NCBI RefSeq assembly: GCF_015706575.1
Contig: NW_024037055.1
Coordinates: forward strand, 15,627,590 to 15,691,589
DNA length: 64,000 nt
DNA from: Patiria miniata
Taxonomy: Eukaryota > Echinodermata > Asteroidea > Valvatida > Asterinidae
Reading direction: 5' to 3'
Numbering within the stretch: the first letter of the stretch is position 1; each line of letters begins with the position of its first letter. Below, piece by piece: positions 12,674 to 23,929 of this stretch. The position numbers and the translations under genes are program-made. The notes beneath the pieces were generated by a model. It was not told where the DNA came from. It made no database searches and worked only from the letters and a program-made list of their open reading frames with translations.

Positions 12674-13408
12674 AGGGCCTGTCACATTATATGCGCTCTC
12701 ATAGGAGACCTTACGGCGACCAATTTTTTTTCATAATTTTAACAATCGCAGCGAGGACGCAAGAACAAGACAACTTTCTGTCTCAAAGAAGCTCAAGCTA
12801 CGCTCATTCTGTGCTCATCCCACGCTTACGATGCGCTCAACTCGCTCTTTATGCGCCTCTGTCAAGCCCAATTACTTGATCTAGTCGCTGCCGCTGCGCT
12901 GTCACTGCGCCCACACTACGCTCTGCTCGCTGTTGATACGTCCTAGTAGCTCTCATCGCGCTCTCTATTCGACCAAAATACGCTCATGTGACGTCACTTG
13001 CGCTGTATAAAAAAAAAACACGGCAAAACGGTCAATATACACAGTCCAGTTTCAAAATTATTCTACAAGTTCATCGCAGTCGAGTTACTTTCTCATGGAT
13101 ACTACATCGACTGCTTCGCGCCTATAAGCTGCCTCAATGCCACTTTAATGTCACACGATTCACGCTCGCACAGCACACGCGCCTGAGTTGCGTCATTACG
13201 GCGCCCTGGCCAGAGCGCAGAGGTGTTGCGATTGTTTTGTGCATGTTCAAAGACCTTGGCGCTCATCGGATACCATTAAGACCCTCTGGCGCCCATCTGG
13301 CGACCTATGTAGTTCTCGCTGCGATCTAGTAGTTGTTGTTACGCCCCAGCTATTTTTCAAGGACGCAGTGAGAGCGCATATAAGATCTCAGACAGTGTGA
13401 CAGGGCCT
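12674..13408. mobile_element. Harbinger-like non-autonomous DNA transposon
   Basis: The termini AGGGCCTGTCACA and TGTGACAGGGCCT are perfect inverted repeats, and a second inverted block TATATGCGCTCTCA lies just inside each end. TTA flanks both sides (12671-12673 and 13409-13411). A 3-bp TWA duplication is the hallmark of PIF/Harbinger elements. The 735-bp interior has many TACGCTC/GCGCTC words and no transposase. Confidence 0.75.
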
Positions 13409-15143
13409 TTACAGACGTATGTATCTGATCGTGCACCATACAGGGGCGGGACTAAAAGACGCAATCGCAGTACCGAGATATATTGGCTGGTATTCTGCAT
13501 TCCGTGATATCACACATATACCTTGAAATGGAGACCAGTGTTGGGACTAAGACGTGAATCAAAGTTCTCCGAAAGCGGGCTGCAGGAAAAAATACAATAA
13601 TGTGTAGAGCAGAAACAGACGTACCTTGCATTGAGGTACATGTATCAACGCGAATACAAAGTCAATGCATGGTTGTTTTTTGTCCTTTTTGCTTAAGGTA
13701 TAGTGTTTCAAGACATGTTGAAAACTGGTTAATAGTGTTCTATGTTACGTTTATTTTGGAAGCGAAACTTTGCCCAAAATACCAACGATTAATTTTTTTT
13801 TGGCCATGATCGAAATTTGTTCCAATATATTACAAACCTTGCTCGTGTTTGTTAGTGTCGGCGCGATGCGGCTGGCCCCATGACCTGAGTGCAATCAGCC
13901 GTGAAAGCAAAATGCAAATCTTCCTCTGTTGTTATGCAGGAAACTTAATCTGGTCGGCGGTGCCGAGGGTCGGCGGGACGCAGCGCGCCGACCCCCGGCG
14001 TTGTGCAGCGCTGTACGGCGGCTCGCATCGCGCCGAGTAAATTCTATTTGCCATCTGCCAATACCTTTTAACGGCCCGATTCCTAGGCCGACGACGTATG
14101 AACTTGGTGGCGTTCATTGTTTGAAAGTATGAAGAAGCTTCACACGTTTTTCCTTTGCGAATAGTACACTGAAAACACATGGCAACCACATGGCGAGCTT
14201 TACCTTCGAATCGGTAATCTTTACACAGTGGATGACAACTTTTACTGCAACTTTGTAAAGTTTACCATTGGAAAAGTAAACATCGCAACCCGTGTAAATA
14301 TACATATTTACACTTTTAAAATGTGTTTTTCAATCTACATTATTTTTCTGTAATTTTTTTCGTCAATTTTTTCATAAACTGTGTATTTGCTTATACAACT
14401 CTTTTTACCTATTATTTATTACTATTCATTCTGTGTGTGCATGTGTGAAGGCTGATTGGTAGCTCTGAGTTGATTTATATTGCTTGCGTTTATGAACTTT
14501 TAATTTGAATTCTACCAACTGAGTTTTCCAGCCCTATATGTTAGCGGTTTCCAATTTTGTCAGTGTTGTTCAAGGGGCTCTTATTGTCAAAAGCCATAAA
14601 TCAGTAAGGCCTATATGCCATGTGTAGCCAGAAATTATATTGGTGAGGTGGGTTGCATACACGATGTCTTCCAGGGTATCAAACAATTTACTTGGTTGAA
14701 TGATAAACTTTGAAACAAGGGGCAGGACAAAGGGGAACTTCACAAGTTTCACACACGAATCTAGTTTCTTTTCTCGTGAAATTTCTTGAACAACACACAA
14801 CGTTTGAACAACCTAGCACGTTTCCCCGTTGAGTGTATGTCAGCAGGGAAGTGTCTTCCTATCAGTCTACCTGGACCAGGAGACGGGATGGTCTTCCTCT
14901 AGATCGATATACAGGGTTTGGTGTGTGGGCCTATACACTGTGTACATGTACACAGAAAGCCCAGTGTGATCAGCCGAGCGTACACCTACACACATGAGCG
15001 CACGTACACTGAAACCGAAATCGCCCCTATTCATCGCCCCCTACCCGTGCGCGGTGCACAATGGTAAATCGCTCAGTGAGCTGGTAACACTAAAAGCCCT
15101 TCTATCAATCGAGAAGAATAGGTCCTTTCAATGAGTAAATAAT
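13409..15143. other. Intergenic up to assembly gap
   Basis: No gene supported. A short GC-rich island (13960-14040) with self-complementary GGCGGCG/CGCCGAC words stands out from AT-rich surroundings. The upstream exons of the sulfotransferase found after the gap were not seen here. Confidence 0.45.
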
Positions 15144-15643
15144 NNNNNNNNNNNNNNNNNNNNNNNNNNNNNNNNNNNNNNNNNNNNNNNNNNNNNNNNN
15201 NNNNNNNNNNNNNNNNNNNNNNNNNNNNNNNNNNNNNNNNNNNNNNNNNNNNNNNNNNNNNNNNNNNNNNNNNNNNNNNNNNNNNNNNNNNNNNNNNNNN
15301 NNNNNNNNNNNNNNNNNNNNNNNNNNNNNNNNNNNNNNNNNNNNNNNNNNNNNNNNNNNNNNNNNNNNNNNNNNNNNNNNNNNNNNNNNNNNNNNNNNNN
15401 NNNNNNNNNNNNNNNNNNNNNNNNNNNNNNNNNNNNNNNNNNNNNNNNNNNNNNNNNNNNNNNNNNNNNNNNNNNNNNNNNNNNNNNNNNNNNNNNNNNN
15501 NNNNNNNNNNNNNNNNNNNNNNNNNNNNNNNNNNNNNNNNNNNNNNNNNNNNNNNNNNNNNNNNNNNNNNNNNNNNNNNNNNNNNNNNNNNNNNNNNNNN
15601 NNNNNNNNNNNNNNNNNNNNNNNNNNNNNNNNNNNNNNNNNNN
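15144..15643. other. Assembly gap, 500 N
   Basis: Exactly 500 N, which suggests a placeholder of fixed size; the true length is unknown. Open frames drawn across it are meaningless. Confidence 0.99.
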
Positions 15644-15645
15644 GG

Positions 15646-15975
15646 CATTTTAACAGGACCCTGTGGGACAAAATCCACGCTTACGGGCCCGGCTTCCAGG
15701 ATGATTTGGAAACATTTCGGCAAATAAATGCTGCAGTTAACGAACAATGTCTCACCAATGCGACCATGTCCTTTACCCGGTCACAAAAGATAAGTCAATA
15801 CGCCCTCCCACAAAATACTAGTGAGAAGTGTCGAGATTATATCAGATTGGATGAAAGATGGGTACCCATGCTAAGAGATTACATGGCTAGAAAGAGCAGT
15901 GCTTTCATGAATAATGATCTACAGCGAAACCGTTTGAGTAAAAACCAAACAGTAGGATTTAACAACATCAAATAA
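15646..15975 (+). CDS. Gal3ST-type sulfotransferase, C-terminal fragment
   Basis: The frame is open from the gap edge and ends at TAA 15973-15975, giving 109 residues. It begins HFNRTLWDKIHAYGPGF, followed by an FRQINAAV stretch and a Cys, then a region with EKCRDYIRLDERW. This matches the layout of the C-terminal part of galactose-3-O-sulfotransferases, where an L-x-HFN-x-TFW segment is followed by FR-x-x-N, a conserved Cys, and a final C-x-R-x-x-x-x-E-x-x-Y helix. Family members are Golgi type II membrane enzymes that transfer sulfate from PAPS to the 3-OH of galactose. The PAPS-binding part is not visible; it is either in the gap or outside. An AATAAA overlaps the stop codon. I infer the family by pattern only; the subfamily cannot be named. 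Confidence 0.6.
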   Translation, partial: HFNRTLWDKIHAYGPGFQDDLETFRQINAAVNEQCLTNATMSFTRSQKISQYALPQNTSEKCRDYIRLDERWVPMLRDYMARKSSAFMNNDLQRNRLSKNQTVGFNNIK

Positions 15976-16220
15976 ATAACAATACAAATAGATACCTGCA
16001 TATTAAAAAAAAAAGGACGGCACTTGTGAGTTTTGTTTTATTTATAACCTAGGATTTATTTATGTTAATAATACGGGGGTCGGAAGCTATCAGAAAGCTT
16101 TTTACATTATATTGGCAAATGGTGCAAACAGTCCAGTCCTTTGTAAAACAGCTTATCAAATACGACCGTCGTGTTGGCTCTTGATTGTAGCTATAGTGGG
16201 GCTGTTAAAGTCAAATATGT

Positions 16221-17461
16221 GATACATTTGTGCACTTTGTGACTAAAGCATGAAACTTCGCATGTTGGTTCTTCATGCCATGAAAAAAACTTTCAGATGT
16301 GGAGACATTTCATATTTGACCTCTGGTGACCTTTGAGAGGTCTATGACCTTTACATACACTAATTATAATAATTGTTCTTGAAAACACCTCCTCCCTATG
16401 ACCTCAGTCTATGTCAAAGGTCTTCAGGCAATGGAAATAATGATCAGATGTCAAACAAAATCGTACTTGACCTCCGGTGACCTTTCAGAGGTCAATGACC
16501 TATATATACAGTATTTATAGTTATTTATAAGATTTACACTTTAAACCCCAACTTGTTCAAGAACCAACTCTAAAAGTTAGGTGTTCATGCTATGAAAAGC
16601 ATTTTCATGTAAGGGCATTTTATATTTGACCTCTGGTGACCTTCAAGAGGTCAATGAACTTTGTATGCCCTATTTATAGATATTTATAAGATTACTATTC
16701 AAAACCCCACTTTATTATGACCCAAGTCTAAAAGTTGGCTCTTCGTGACATGAACAGAATTTTCAGATGCGTGAACTTTTATATTTGACACCTGGTGACC
16801 CTTAAGAGGTCAATAAACTTTGTATACCCTATTTGCCGCTATTTATCATATTTAATATTCCAAATGCCACTATTTCATGACCTAAGTCTAAATAGTTCAA
16901 AATAAGTGTATTTTAAGTATTATTCTACAGAATGTCATGAATTCAGACCCCAAGGACAATGTTATTATTACCTCTGATCTCCATTTGCCTTTTTGAAGGG
17001 TAGACAGGGGCGCACAACAGAATACAAGATACATTGGACAGGAATCACACTCTAACAGTGTCCAGTGGGCTTGGTAAAAATGTGGTGACCCATGTCCGTC
17101 TAGATACCACAGAGTGTAATGAGTACACAAGAGTGACTATTGTTAGACTTTTGTACATATTACATTGTAAAGAAAGTCCATTGTAAAGAAAGTCCAACAA
17201 TCTTCTATCCCAGTCGCAATGTTTTCACATCTGATCTCCATTTTCATGGCCTGAAGACCTATGACATAGACTTGGGTCATAGGAAAGTGGTGTTTTCAAG
17301 AACAATTGTTATAAATAGTGTATGTAAAGGTCATTGACTTCTGAAAGGTCACCAGAGGTCCAATATGAAATGTCTTCACATCTGAAAATGTTCTTCATGT
17401 GATGAAGAACCAATATGCGAAGTTTCATGCTTTAGTCACAAAGTGCACAATCGTATCACTC
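16221..17461. mobile_element. Inverted-repeat element with internal about 155-bp repeats
   Basis: The outer arms (about 16221-16373 and 17310-17461) are inverted copies: CTTTGTGACTAAAGCATGAA and its complement, then the GGTTCTTCAT block, then GACCTCTGGTGACC. Inside the left part, the GACCTCtGGTGACC block recurs near 16319, 16470, 16629 and 16788, a period of about 155 bp. Each unit carries AGGTCA/TGACCT half-sites, including a perfect AGGTCAATGACCT at about 16489. The centre (16920-17130) is unique. No transposase frame. A related sequence lies at 45.6-46.2 kb. Confidence 0.7.
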
Positions 17462-17853
17462 AACAGTACCACTACTACAGTTGTGTGTATTTGCAATGCC
17501 AGCAAATAATATTGCATCAGGCCCCCCGTTTTTATCATGTCTCAAAAGAATAGATTCAAATGTGGGAAAAAAGAACTCTTTCTTTTTTTCATCTGATGAC
17601 TGTTTCATTGTCGTGAAGGTCTTTAATTACGTCTATACAAGAACATTTATGTAAAACTATTGCAGTGTCGAATGGGTTCTGTAGGAGTTTAATATCTATA
17701 CACTTCTCTGTTGGTATTTGGAAGATTTTTTTTTTTTATTTCAAATTCGGTATATTCTAAAATTAGGTGACAGTTGGTTTGAAATAAAAAAACATTCAGT
17801 ACTCTAATATCGGAGACAAAAAAAAATGGTTGTTTCACTTTGGGAAATTTTAA

Positions 17854-18135
17854 CAGCTGGATATTTTAAAATTTCCAGCGCCACGGAGATCGATTGGTAT
17901 GCATATAGACGGTAGACCCGCTGAAACATCTGGCGATGCTGTGAGACCCGCTGAGTTTGACCAGGATGCGCAAATAAGAACAGATAGATATTTAATCGAG
18001 CGATTGGTACACGAGATACCCTACGCCTATTTAATTAGAGGCGAAAATGTTTTCAATAGAGTTATAAACAATCTTATAGCAGCGTACAAAGAAGATAGAC
18101 TAGACTTTGCATTAAAATCGCTCTATGTTTATTAG
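17854..18135 (+). CDS. Unrecognised 93-codon open frame
   Basis: Open from just after a TAA at 17851 to TAG at 18133-18135; the first ATG is at 17899. The product is charged and looks helical (TDRYLIERLVHEIPYAYLIR; then FNRVINNLIAAYKEDRLDF). Codon choice is biased to AGA, TTA, ATA and AAT, unlike the C/G-ending codons of the esterase and UNC93 exons. A TTTCCAG acceptor-like site at 17871-17877 lies inside the frame. I do not recognise it. It could be a terminal exon, a transposon- or virus-derived remnant, or chance. Confidence 0.3.
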   Translation, partial: QLDILKFPAPRRSIGMHIDGRPAETSGDAVRPAEFDQDAQIRTDRYLIERLVHEIPYAYLIRGENVFNRVINNLIAAYKEDRLDFALKSLYVY

Positions 18136-18156
18136 ATTACATTTTGTTAATTGACG

Positions 18157-18336
18157 CTAATTTTTACTAGACGCTCGCCGCGTTTCAAGACTTTGCAGCT
18201 CGTTTAAATGTTTTGGTCTAAAACCCGACACCAAGATTGTAAGAATCCCGAAGATATAGGTAGCTTGTGGCCAGTAGTTCTGAATGCGGGTCATGTATGG
18301 GGCTAAAGTGGTTCCCAGACCAAATCCCATACCGTT
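18157..18336 (-). pseudogene. SLC22-type transporter remnant, last TM exon
   Basis: The - strand frame reads NGMGFGLGTTLAPYM, then a WPQATYIFGILTILVSG segment, then a degraded tail to TAG. This is the TM11-TM12 region of SLC22 organic-ion transporters (R-N-x-G-M-G..., A-P-Y/F, then a hydrophobic 'I-FG-x-L' helix and a P-E-T-L motif, here decayed). No AG acceptor is found in frame directly before it; the sequence upstream is TTGATTGAAC. With the neighbouring exon 18832-18947 it looks like a broken transporter gene. Confidence 0.5.
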
Positions 18337-18831
18337 CAATCAAGAACCGACAGGTCACAGATTTATTGGCTTCTTCACAATTAGAGCAGTAACAAGTAAC
18401 AAGTAGTTCAACCCACGGCGGTTTCACGAAACTTACAACCGCGAATTTTGCAATGCAATGGGGCGTGATCTAATATGCAAATTAGACGCATGCGCATCAG
18501 TGTCACAAAACTGCAGGTATTTCATGGAAACTCAGTGGTAAAGCTGTGATACACGTGTGGCATGGAAACAGTATAACCAACCAACCAACCCACCAACAAA
18601 TCAACATAAGCAGCTCAAGCCCAAGGCGTGTTTCACAACACACCGCCAGCGGGGAAATAGACATTGTGGCCTTATTGTCTTTTTATATGGGGGGAAGTTG
18701 GCAAAAACGCATGAAGTATAAATTTTGAATCTTTCCATAAAAACATTAAACATTTTTTTTAAAAACACCTGTATTAAATGGTCAAAAAGCGCCATCTATA
18801 GTCCTATACTGCCCATGCATGGAGCCCATAC

Positions 18832-18947
18832 CAGATTTAATTGGGTCGGCAGAAGCTCAGTGATGAACAGATCTGAAACACTGAGGGCACCCGCTATGCC
18901 GAATTTTCCTACCATGGCCAGCACCGTCTGAGCTACTGATCCTTGCT
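18832..18947 (-). pseudogene. SLC22-type transporter remnant, TM9-TM10 exon
   Basis: An acceptor TTCTTGTCACAG precedes it and a GTATGG donor follows. The product reads EQGSVAQTVLAMVGKFGIAG, then LSVSDLFITELLPTQL. LAM-x-GKFGI...TELxPT is the highly conserved SLC22 signature that lies just before the R-N-x-G-M-G motif seen at 18157-18336. The exon itself is intact and its phase would fit the next one, so a functional but diverged gene cannot be excluded. No other exons were found. Confidence 0.55.
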
Positions 18948-18966
18948 CTGTGACAAGAAAAATGTG

Positions 18967-19035
18967 AGGGTCTTACAGCCTCGTTGTAAACTGTACTTCT
19001 ACAGTTTACAACGAGGCTGTATTACTGTAAGACCG
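18967..19035. repeat. Perfect 20-bp hairpin
   Basis: The arms 18976-18995 and 19000-19019 (CAGCCTCGTTGTAAACTGTA and its complement) pair perfectly across a 4-base CTTC loop. Outer GGTCTTA and TAAGACC words extend the pairing with a small bulge. This may be a tiny foldback element. Confidence 0.8.
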
Positions 19036-19404
19036 AAATATGTATTGTCCCTGAGCACCCATACTACCACTCTCACAACAGGTGTTCCACATTACATCCC
19101 AAGGTCTTCACGTCACTCTTTTCCAAGCAAAAGAAGTGAAGCAGCTCTTGGTGCATTCACAACAGTTTCCATTTTATTTACTTTTTACTCTCAATTTTGA
19201 TTTGAGCTCTTCAGTTTGATGAAGTATTTAGAAGTGAGGCTTTTGTTTAGCCAACGAGTGTTTTTATTAGAAATTGAGATATTTGTGAATCTTTATGTTA
19301 TGTATATATTTTGAACTGAGCACTTGCTGCATTGTTTGTTGGTGTTCATAAATAAAGAGGTAAAAACGAAATAATTTTTTTCGGAAGTCATTTATTAATG
19401 TCTG

Positions 19405-19880
19405 TGCTAACTAACTGTTGGATAAAAAATACTCATGTTTTGGTTGAATCAAGTCCCAACAACTGAGCATTTGCAATGGATTTATGCCCAACAATTTATA
19501 AAAATGTACGAGAATTTACCAACAAGTGGTCGTAAACTGGATACACAGTTGCCCAATTGCTGTACAGCTGGATCCCAACTACCAAGCAGTCGTTCTGAAT
19601 TCCCCAATAAATTAGCAAAACATGATTAGTCAACAATTGGGTAACTGTTACTGCCCGAAAAATATGAAACCTATAATTACCGATCCTTTGGCACACTAGG
19701 CTAACCAAGAGTTGGGCAGTAGTACATAACCAACTTTTGAGTAAGTTGTTTGCTTAATTATTGAGTAAAGACATTGCCCAACAACCGTCGGGTAATAATT
19801 GCCCAATAGATGTTCATGTTGACTATTGAACCAACGTTGGGCAATAGGTTGGGCATTTTTTTGCCCAACGTTCTAACAGT
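19405..19880. mobile_element. MITE-like TTGGGCA repeat element
   Basis: Dense repeats of TTGGGCA/TGCCCAA in both orientations, clearest at 19770-19870. The right end CGTTCTAACAGTG and a weaker left counterpart near 19406 (CTAACTAACTGTTGG) suggest TIRs. No ORF. The boundaries are uncertain. Confidence 0.5.
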
Positions 19881-20509
19881 GTAGAATACGTACATAATTT
19901 AATCTGATTTGTAAGATTATTGACCTTTGTTAATAATCAAGTGTCTTTTCTTTACTTTCATCTCGATAGTTAGAAAATATCAGATGACCATTTTATTTGG
20001 TTATGCCTTGTCAACTACCAAGACGTTTTAATTCAAGTTATTATTGTCGTGAGCTTTATTCATAATATTAAAGTTAACCTTTATCTGTCATTTCCTTTGA
20101 TCTTCTTTTTTCTCGTATACTCATTGCAACTTAATTCATTATAAATCTACACCTTAAGAGCTCCTACCCCGGGTGATGCTGATTAAAATAGCTTTTGTGA
20201 GTGGACGGTGGGGCGGCGGCAGTGAAAATTTGAATCTGCCAAGCACAACTATTACTGAAGCTTCACATGTCTCCCTGTACGTCTTGGTTGTAGAGGCTTC
20301 AGTGCATTTTCCATTGTACTTATGATTTGCATTTTCATGGTTATGTAACCACGTACTAAATGGGATTCAGCTTTCTGCTTTGTTCCCCGTGATTCTTATG
20401 TAAGTGCCAGGTACAGCTCACAACTCCTGTTCGGTTGTGATTCACTCAATTGAATGACCAATCATCAATAAATTTCATTAAGTGTTACTTAATTATTTTT
20501 TATTTTAAT

Positions 20510-20736
20510 TCAGGAACCATCCTCATTGCGAGGAAATACCGTGTAAAAATGCACTATATGCTCACGTAACACACCACTGTTGAATGTGTTCCACATGTCG
20601 TTCAATTTCCTGTCTTTTTTTTTAATCCCTCGAACGTGAGATTCAATTTTTTTTCTGTTGTCTTTTTCTTCGATTGCGATGGGCGACTGATCCTCACCGC
20701 GGCACTTTGGATTGATTTTGGACCAGTTGGCCGGCC
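20510..20736 (-). CDS. Alpha-carbonic-anhydrase-like exon
   Basis: After an acceptor (TTGATTTTAG) the - strand reads (G)PANWSKINPKC, then RGEDQSPIAI. The layout G-P-x-x-W...P-x-C-x-G-x-x-QSPI-x-I is the N-terminal signature of alpha carbonic anhydrases, which hydrate CO2 with a zinc held by three His. The frame continues through a Lys-rich stretch to TGA at 20510-20512. The usual beta-strand segment L-x-x-x-W-x-x-x-N-x-G is only faintly kept, and no zinc-His exon (HxH) was found nearby. A possible upstream mini-exon (- strand, about 21154-21195, AGYAYFYGEGP) resembles the residues that normally precede this exon, but its splice phase does not fit. This may be a gene remnant or a diverged, incomplete gene. 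Confidence 0.45.
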
Positions 20737-23700
20737 CTAAAATCAACTAACGAGCACTAGTATGCGATAAATAATTCCACAGTTATAGAACGCAGAACGG
20801 TAAAAAATGTAACGGTATAAGGGAGAGTTTACTACGCTATCCAAAATTGGCAGAGCAAGACAAGTACAAGACATAAAAAATAAAAAAATTACAAGGGGGA
20901 GGATGCCAGAACATATTTACTTGCGGTACAGTTTCAAAATCTCAGATATTGTCAGATGACTGTAGTCCTAAGCATTACACTTTGACACAAACATAATGGA
21001 AGTATTCAAAATCGTAGAAATATTACACGGCCTACATGAAATTATTTGGTTATGCACTTATGCTGACAGTTTGGCATGGTGCCGCTAAAATGTACCCGAG
21101 TGCGAATGCCGATTTATGAGCCACAGGGCATGTGATGTTAAACCTCTTAACTTTAGGTCCTTCACCGTAGAAGTAGGCATATCCCGCATCAATTTCTATA
21201 GAAATAATATATATTATCACACAATAATTACATCGGGATGAAATGTAGTATTTCTAAGTTATCAGGCAAATATGCGATAATTTGCTTATTCTGCTTATGC
21301 TAATCACAAACACTAACAATAATCGTCATCGACGGCTGATTTTGATCGATGTAAGTTTTGAATTATACATGATTGTTAGCTTGAAGCTATATGATTGAAA
21401 GTCCGACGGTGTGGAAGCTATGGTTGAAAGTCCGACAGTATGGCTGGTCATAATACCTACCAACAAGACAGGTCGCCAGCAACAAACTGGCCACTTACAC
21501 AACAAGTGGCATTCTCGCTAACTGGGTTAATCTACATAGAATGACAGAAAAGAATGAGTGTATTCCACTACTATTGACCTATCGCCGTTTGCGAGTTAGC
21601 CACGCCCCTTTTAGACAACCCTATGGAGTTTTTGCAATTTTGTTTGTCTCAGATTTTGCGCGTTCTGCGTCCATTTGTAGATCATGTAATTGGACATTAT
21701 CACTGCTAGAAATACACAGAGCAGGCAATACGCTTTCGAATGGTAACACACAAAGCTATACACAATCAATTCTCTTGAAATTTCACGGTAAACTTGGGTC
21801 ATTTTTTTGTTGTTAAGAAGAAATTTACTGACAATTTTGGAAAACACACTTAAGATATCGTCGTTTTATTTCACTTTTGGAGGTAATTTTTTAACCACAT
21901 AAATGCACAGTTTCGGAATCGTAGATAACCTTCCTACTTAAAAATTCCAAAATTCCAAAATCGGTTTTGAAATGATTTTCAACACATCGGCAACTTCAGA
22001 CGCCTATATCTCAAAACAGTGTTCTGGGAGACATTCCTCATTTTAGCCTCAGGTGCAGGTCACAATAATTATTGTTGTCAGGAGTATGTCTTTTGTGGCG
22101 GAAGGTTTGAGATTAAATGTATGGCTTTTACGCCAAAACATTACCTTCTTTCTCAATATCACGAGGAACCGCAAAATGTAATTGTAATCTCCAATTTGCC
22201 ACAAGTACCATCACTAGTCCCGTTTATTGTTGTGCAGTCTGTGCTTCTTTGATGAAGAGAAACTCACCCGCCTATAGGTCAAAATGAATATCGGATCTTA
22301 GCTAGCAGCTGCTGTTGATATAAGCAATACTCACCTTAGAATGATCGAACGTCGAGCTACGCTAGAATACTACTCTGCTATCCCTATCTACATTTGATAG
22401 TGATGGGCTTGCTCAAAATATCTCACAAACATTTGCACTTTATCACCCTGTCATATAAACTCTCTTAAAACGAATGCGTGCCTGCCATGAGCTGCTCCAA
22501 TGGAACACAACAATTGAATGCTAGCATCTCATATAGAGCAACACTTTTTTTTTCTATTTGAAATGGCACGCATATTTCAAAAGATTCTTACACCTCTAAA
22601 TATCAAAGAACTGTGCGTGACTTGTCCCAGATTTTTGACAAAACTAAATGGCCGTAATTTTTTTTTACAATAATTTACTCAATGGAAGTTGAAACACAAT
22701 TGGAATCGGATACCACAAGGCCAGAATGGAGTTTTATGGCTTGAATTGCGATAAATTATAACGCTTTTAACGTGCTGTGCTTCATTTGAATATTAGCTTT
22801 CTTTTATAGGATTGAAATAAGTTGTATTTGGATGTGGTATAAATGGCCTGTAAAATGTTATACCAAACAAAGATTGTTTAGCAATAAAGGTGCTCTACTG
22901 GTAGATGCTTCTTTTGCTGTTTCCTCGCAGTCATGACACTACATTTGAATTAGCCGTCAGCAACGGACCCATGAAGTGAGCAGACAACATGACAAAAAGA
23001 TGAGAAATATTCTTTTTTTTTCAGATGTGTTCAAGTATTAAAAACAAAAAGATTAGTGTCAGGGTATCAGCCCTAAAGGGCAGCCGATATATGATAACTG
23101 AAGCAACAACTAGTCTGAACCTTGTTTGCACCGTATTGCTTCAGACAATGTTATTATCTGCAATTCTTATATAAACCCGATGGGCATCTGGAACATTCGA
23201 TCCTGCCAATTAACAAGTGGTTTCACACTTTCCGCTGAAATGACTATTTACACCTGCTTAAACGTGGAGTTCACACACGAAAACAAACAAACTTGAACTG
23301 GATGTCATCTGTACATGTAGTAGATACCATTAATTATTTGATTATTCACTTGACATGCACTGCGCGTTTTGTTTTACAAGTGCCAGACCAAGTGGCCTGT
23401 ACGCCAGTGCCCGCCCTTTCTGCATCGTGTCTAGTGCACACCACAGTGTATGGTGCACTGAGTACTGAATATTCATCGTTGAGTATACTACTGAGTATTC
23501 ATGGTTCTGCATATTATCTCTGGCTTTGTGTTGGGGATTGTAGCTAAGCTTTACGAAAATAAATATTCCTTCTGGATGATATAGGGATTATCATTTTTGG
23601 TTTTCAAATTGTTGTTTCTCCGCTATCCCCATTGGCCTTATTCACGAGTCGGCCACATTTATTTAAAGTGAGGTAAAATCTTCATTTTTGAAACTTGCGA

Positions 23701-23929
23701 AGAGAAATGAAAGCTATGACATCGAGTTAATTACACATTATACCAGTCTGCTCTAAATAATAATTTTAAATTTGTGAGTACACATACCTTAATGTTTTAA
23801 GCCACAAAACATGAAACTGATGCTAGAAAGTATAAATAGTGGTGGCACCATTCCATTCAACAGTTCACAATTAATAAAATACATCATGGAACCCGACCAA
23901 AATGGCTTCCTCGTGAATGAGTCAAAGGG
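20737..23929. other. Intergenic, nothing recognised
   Basis: AT-rich. A short segment at about 21585-21660 (TTTGCGAGTTAGCCACGCCC...) recurs in esterase intron 2 at about 27465-27545. No supportable gene. Confidence 0.5.
21585..21660. repeat. Dispersed short repeat, copy 1
   Basis: Shares GCGAGTTAGCCACGCC and CAACCCTATGGA blocks with 27465-27545, including a following TTTTGTTTGTCT word. Same orientation. Confidence 0.7.

Noticed and set aside
15073..15747. Two long - strand frames across the N run
   Set aside because: They are open only because N codons are not read as stops.
16221..17461. CRISPR-like array because of the regular about 155-bp repeats
   Set aside because: The units are long, diverged, lack short constant repeats with unique spacers, and sit between inverted arms in animal DNA.
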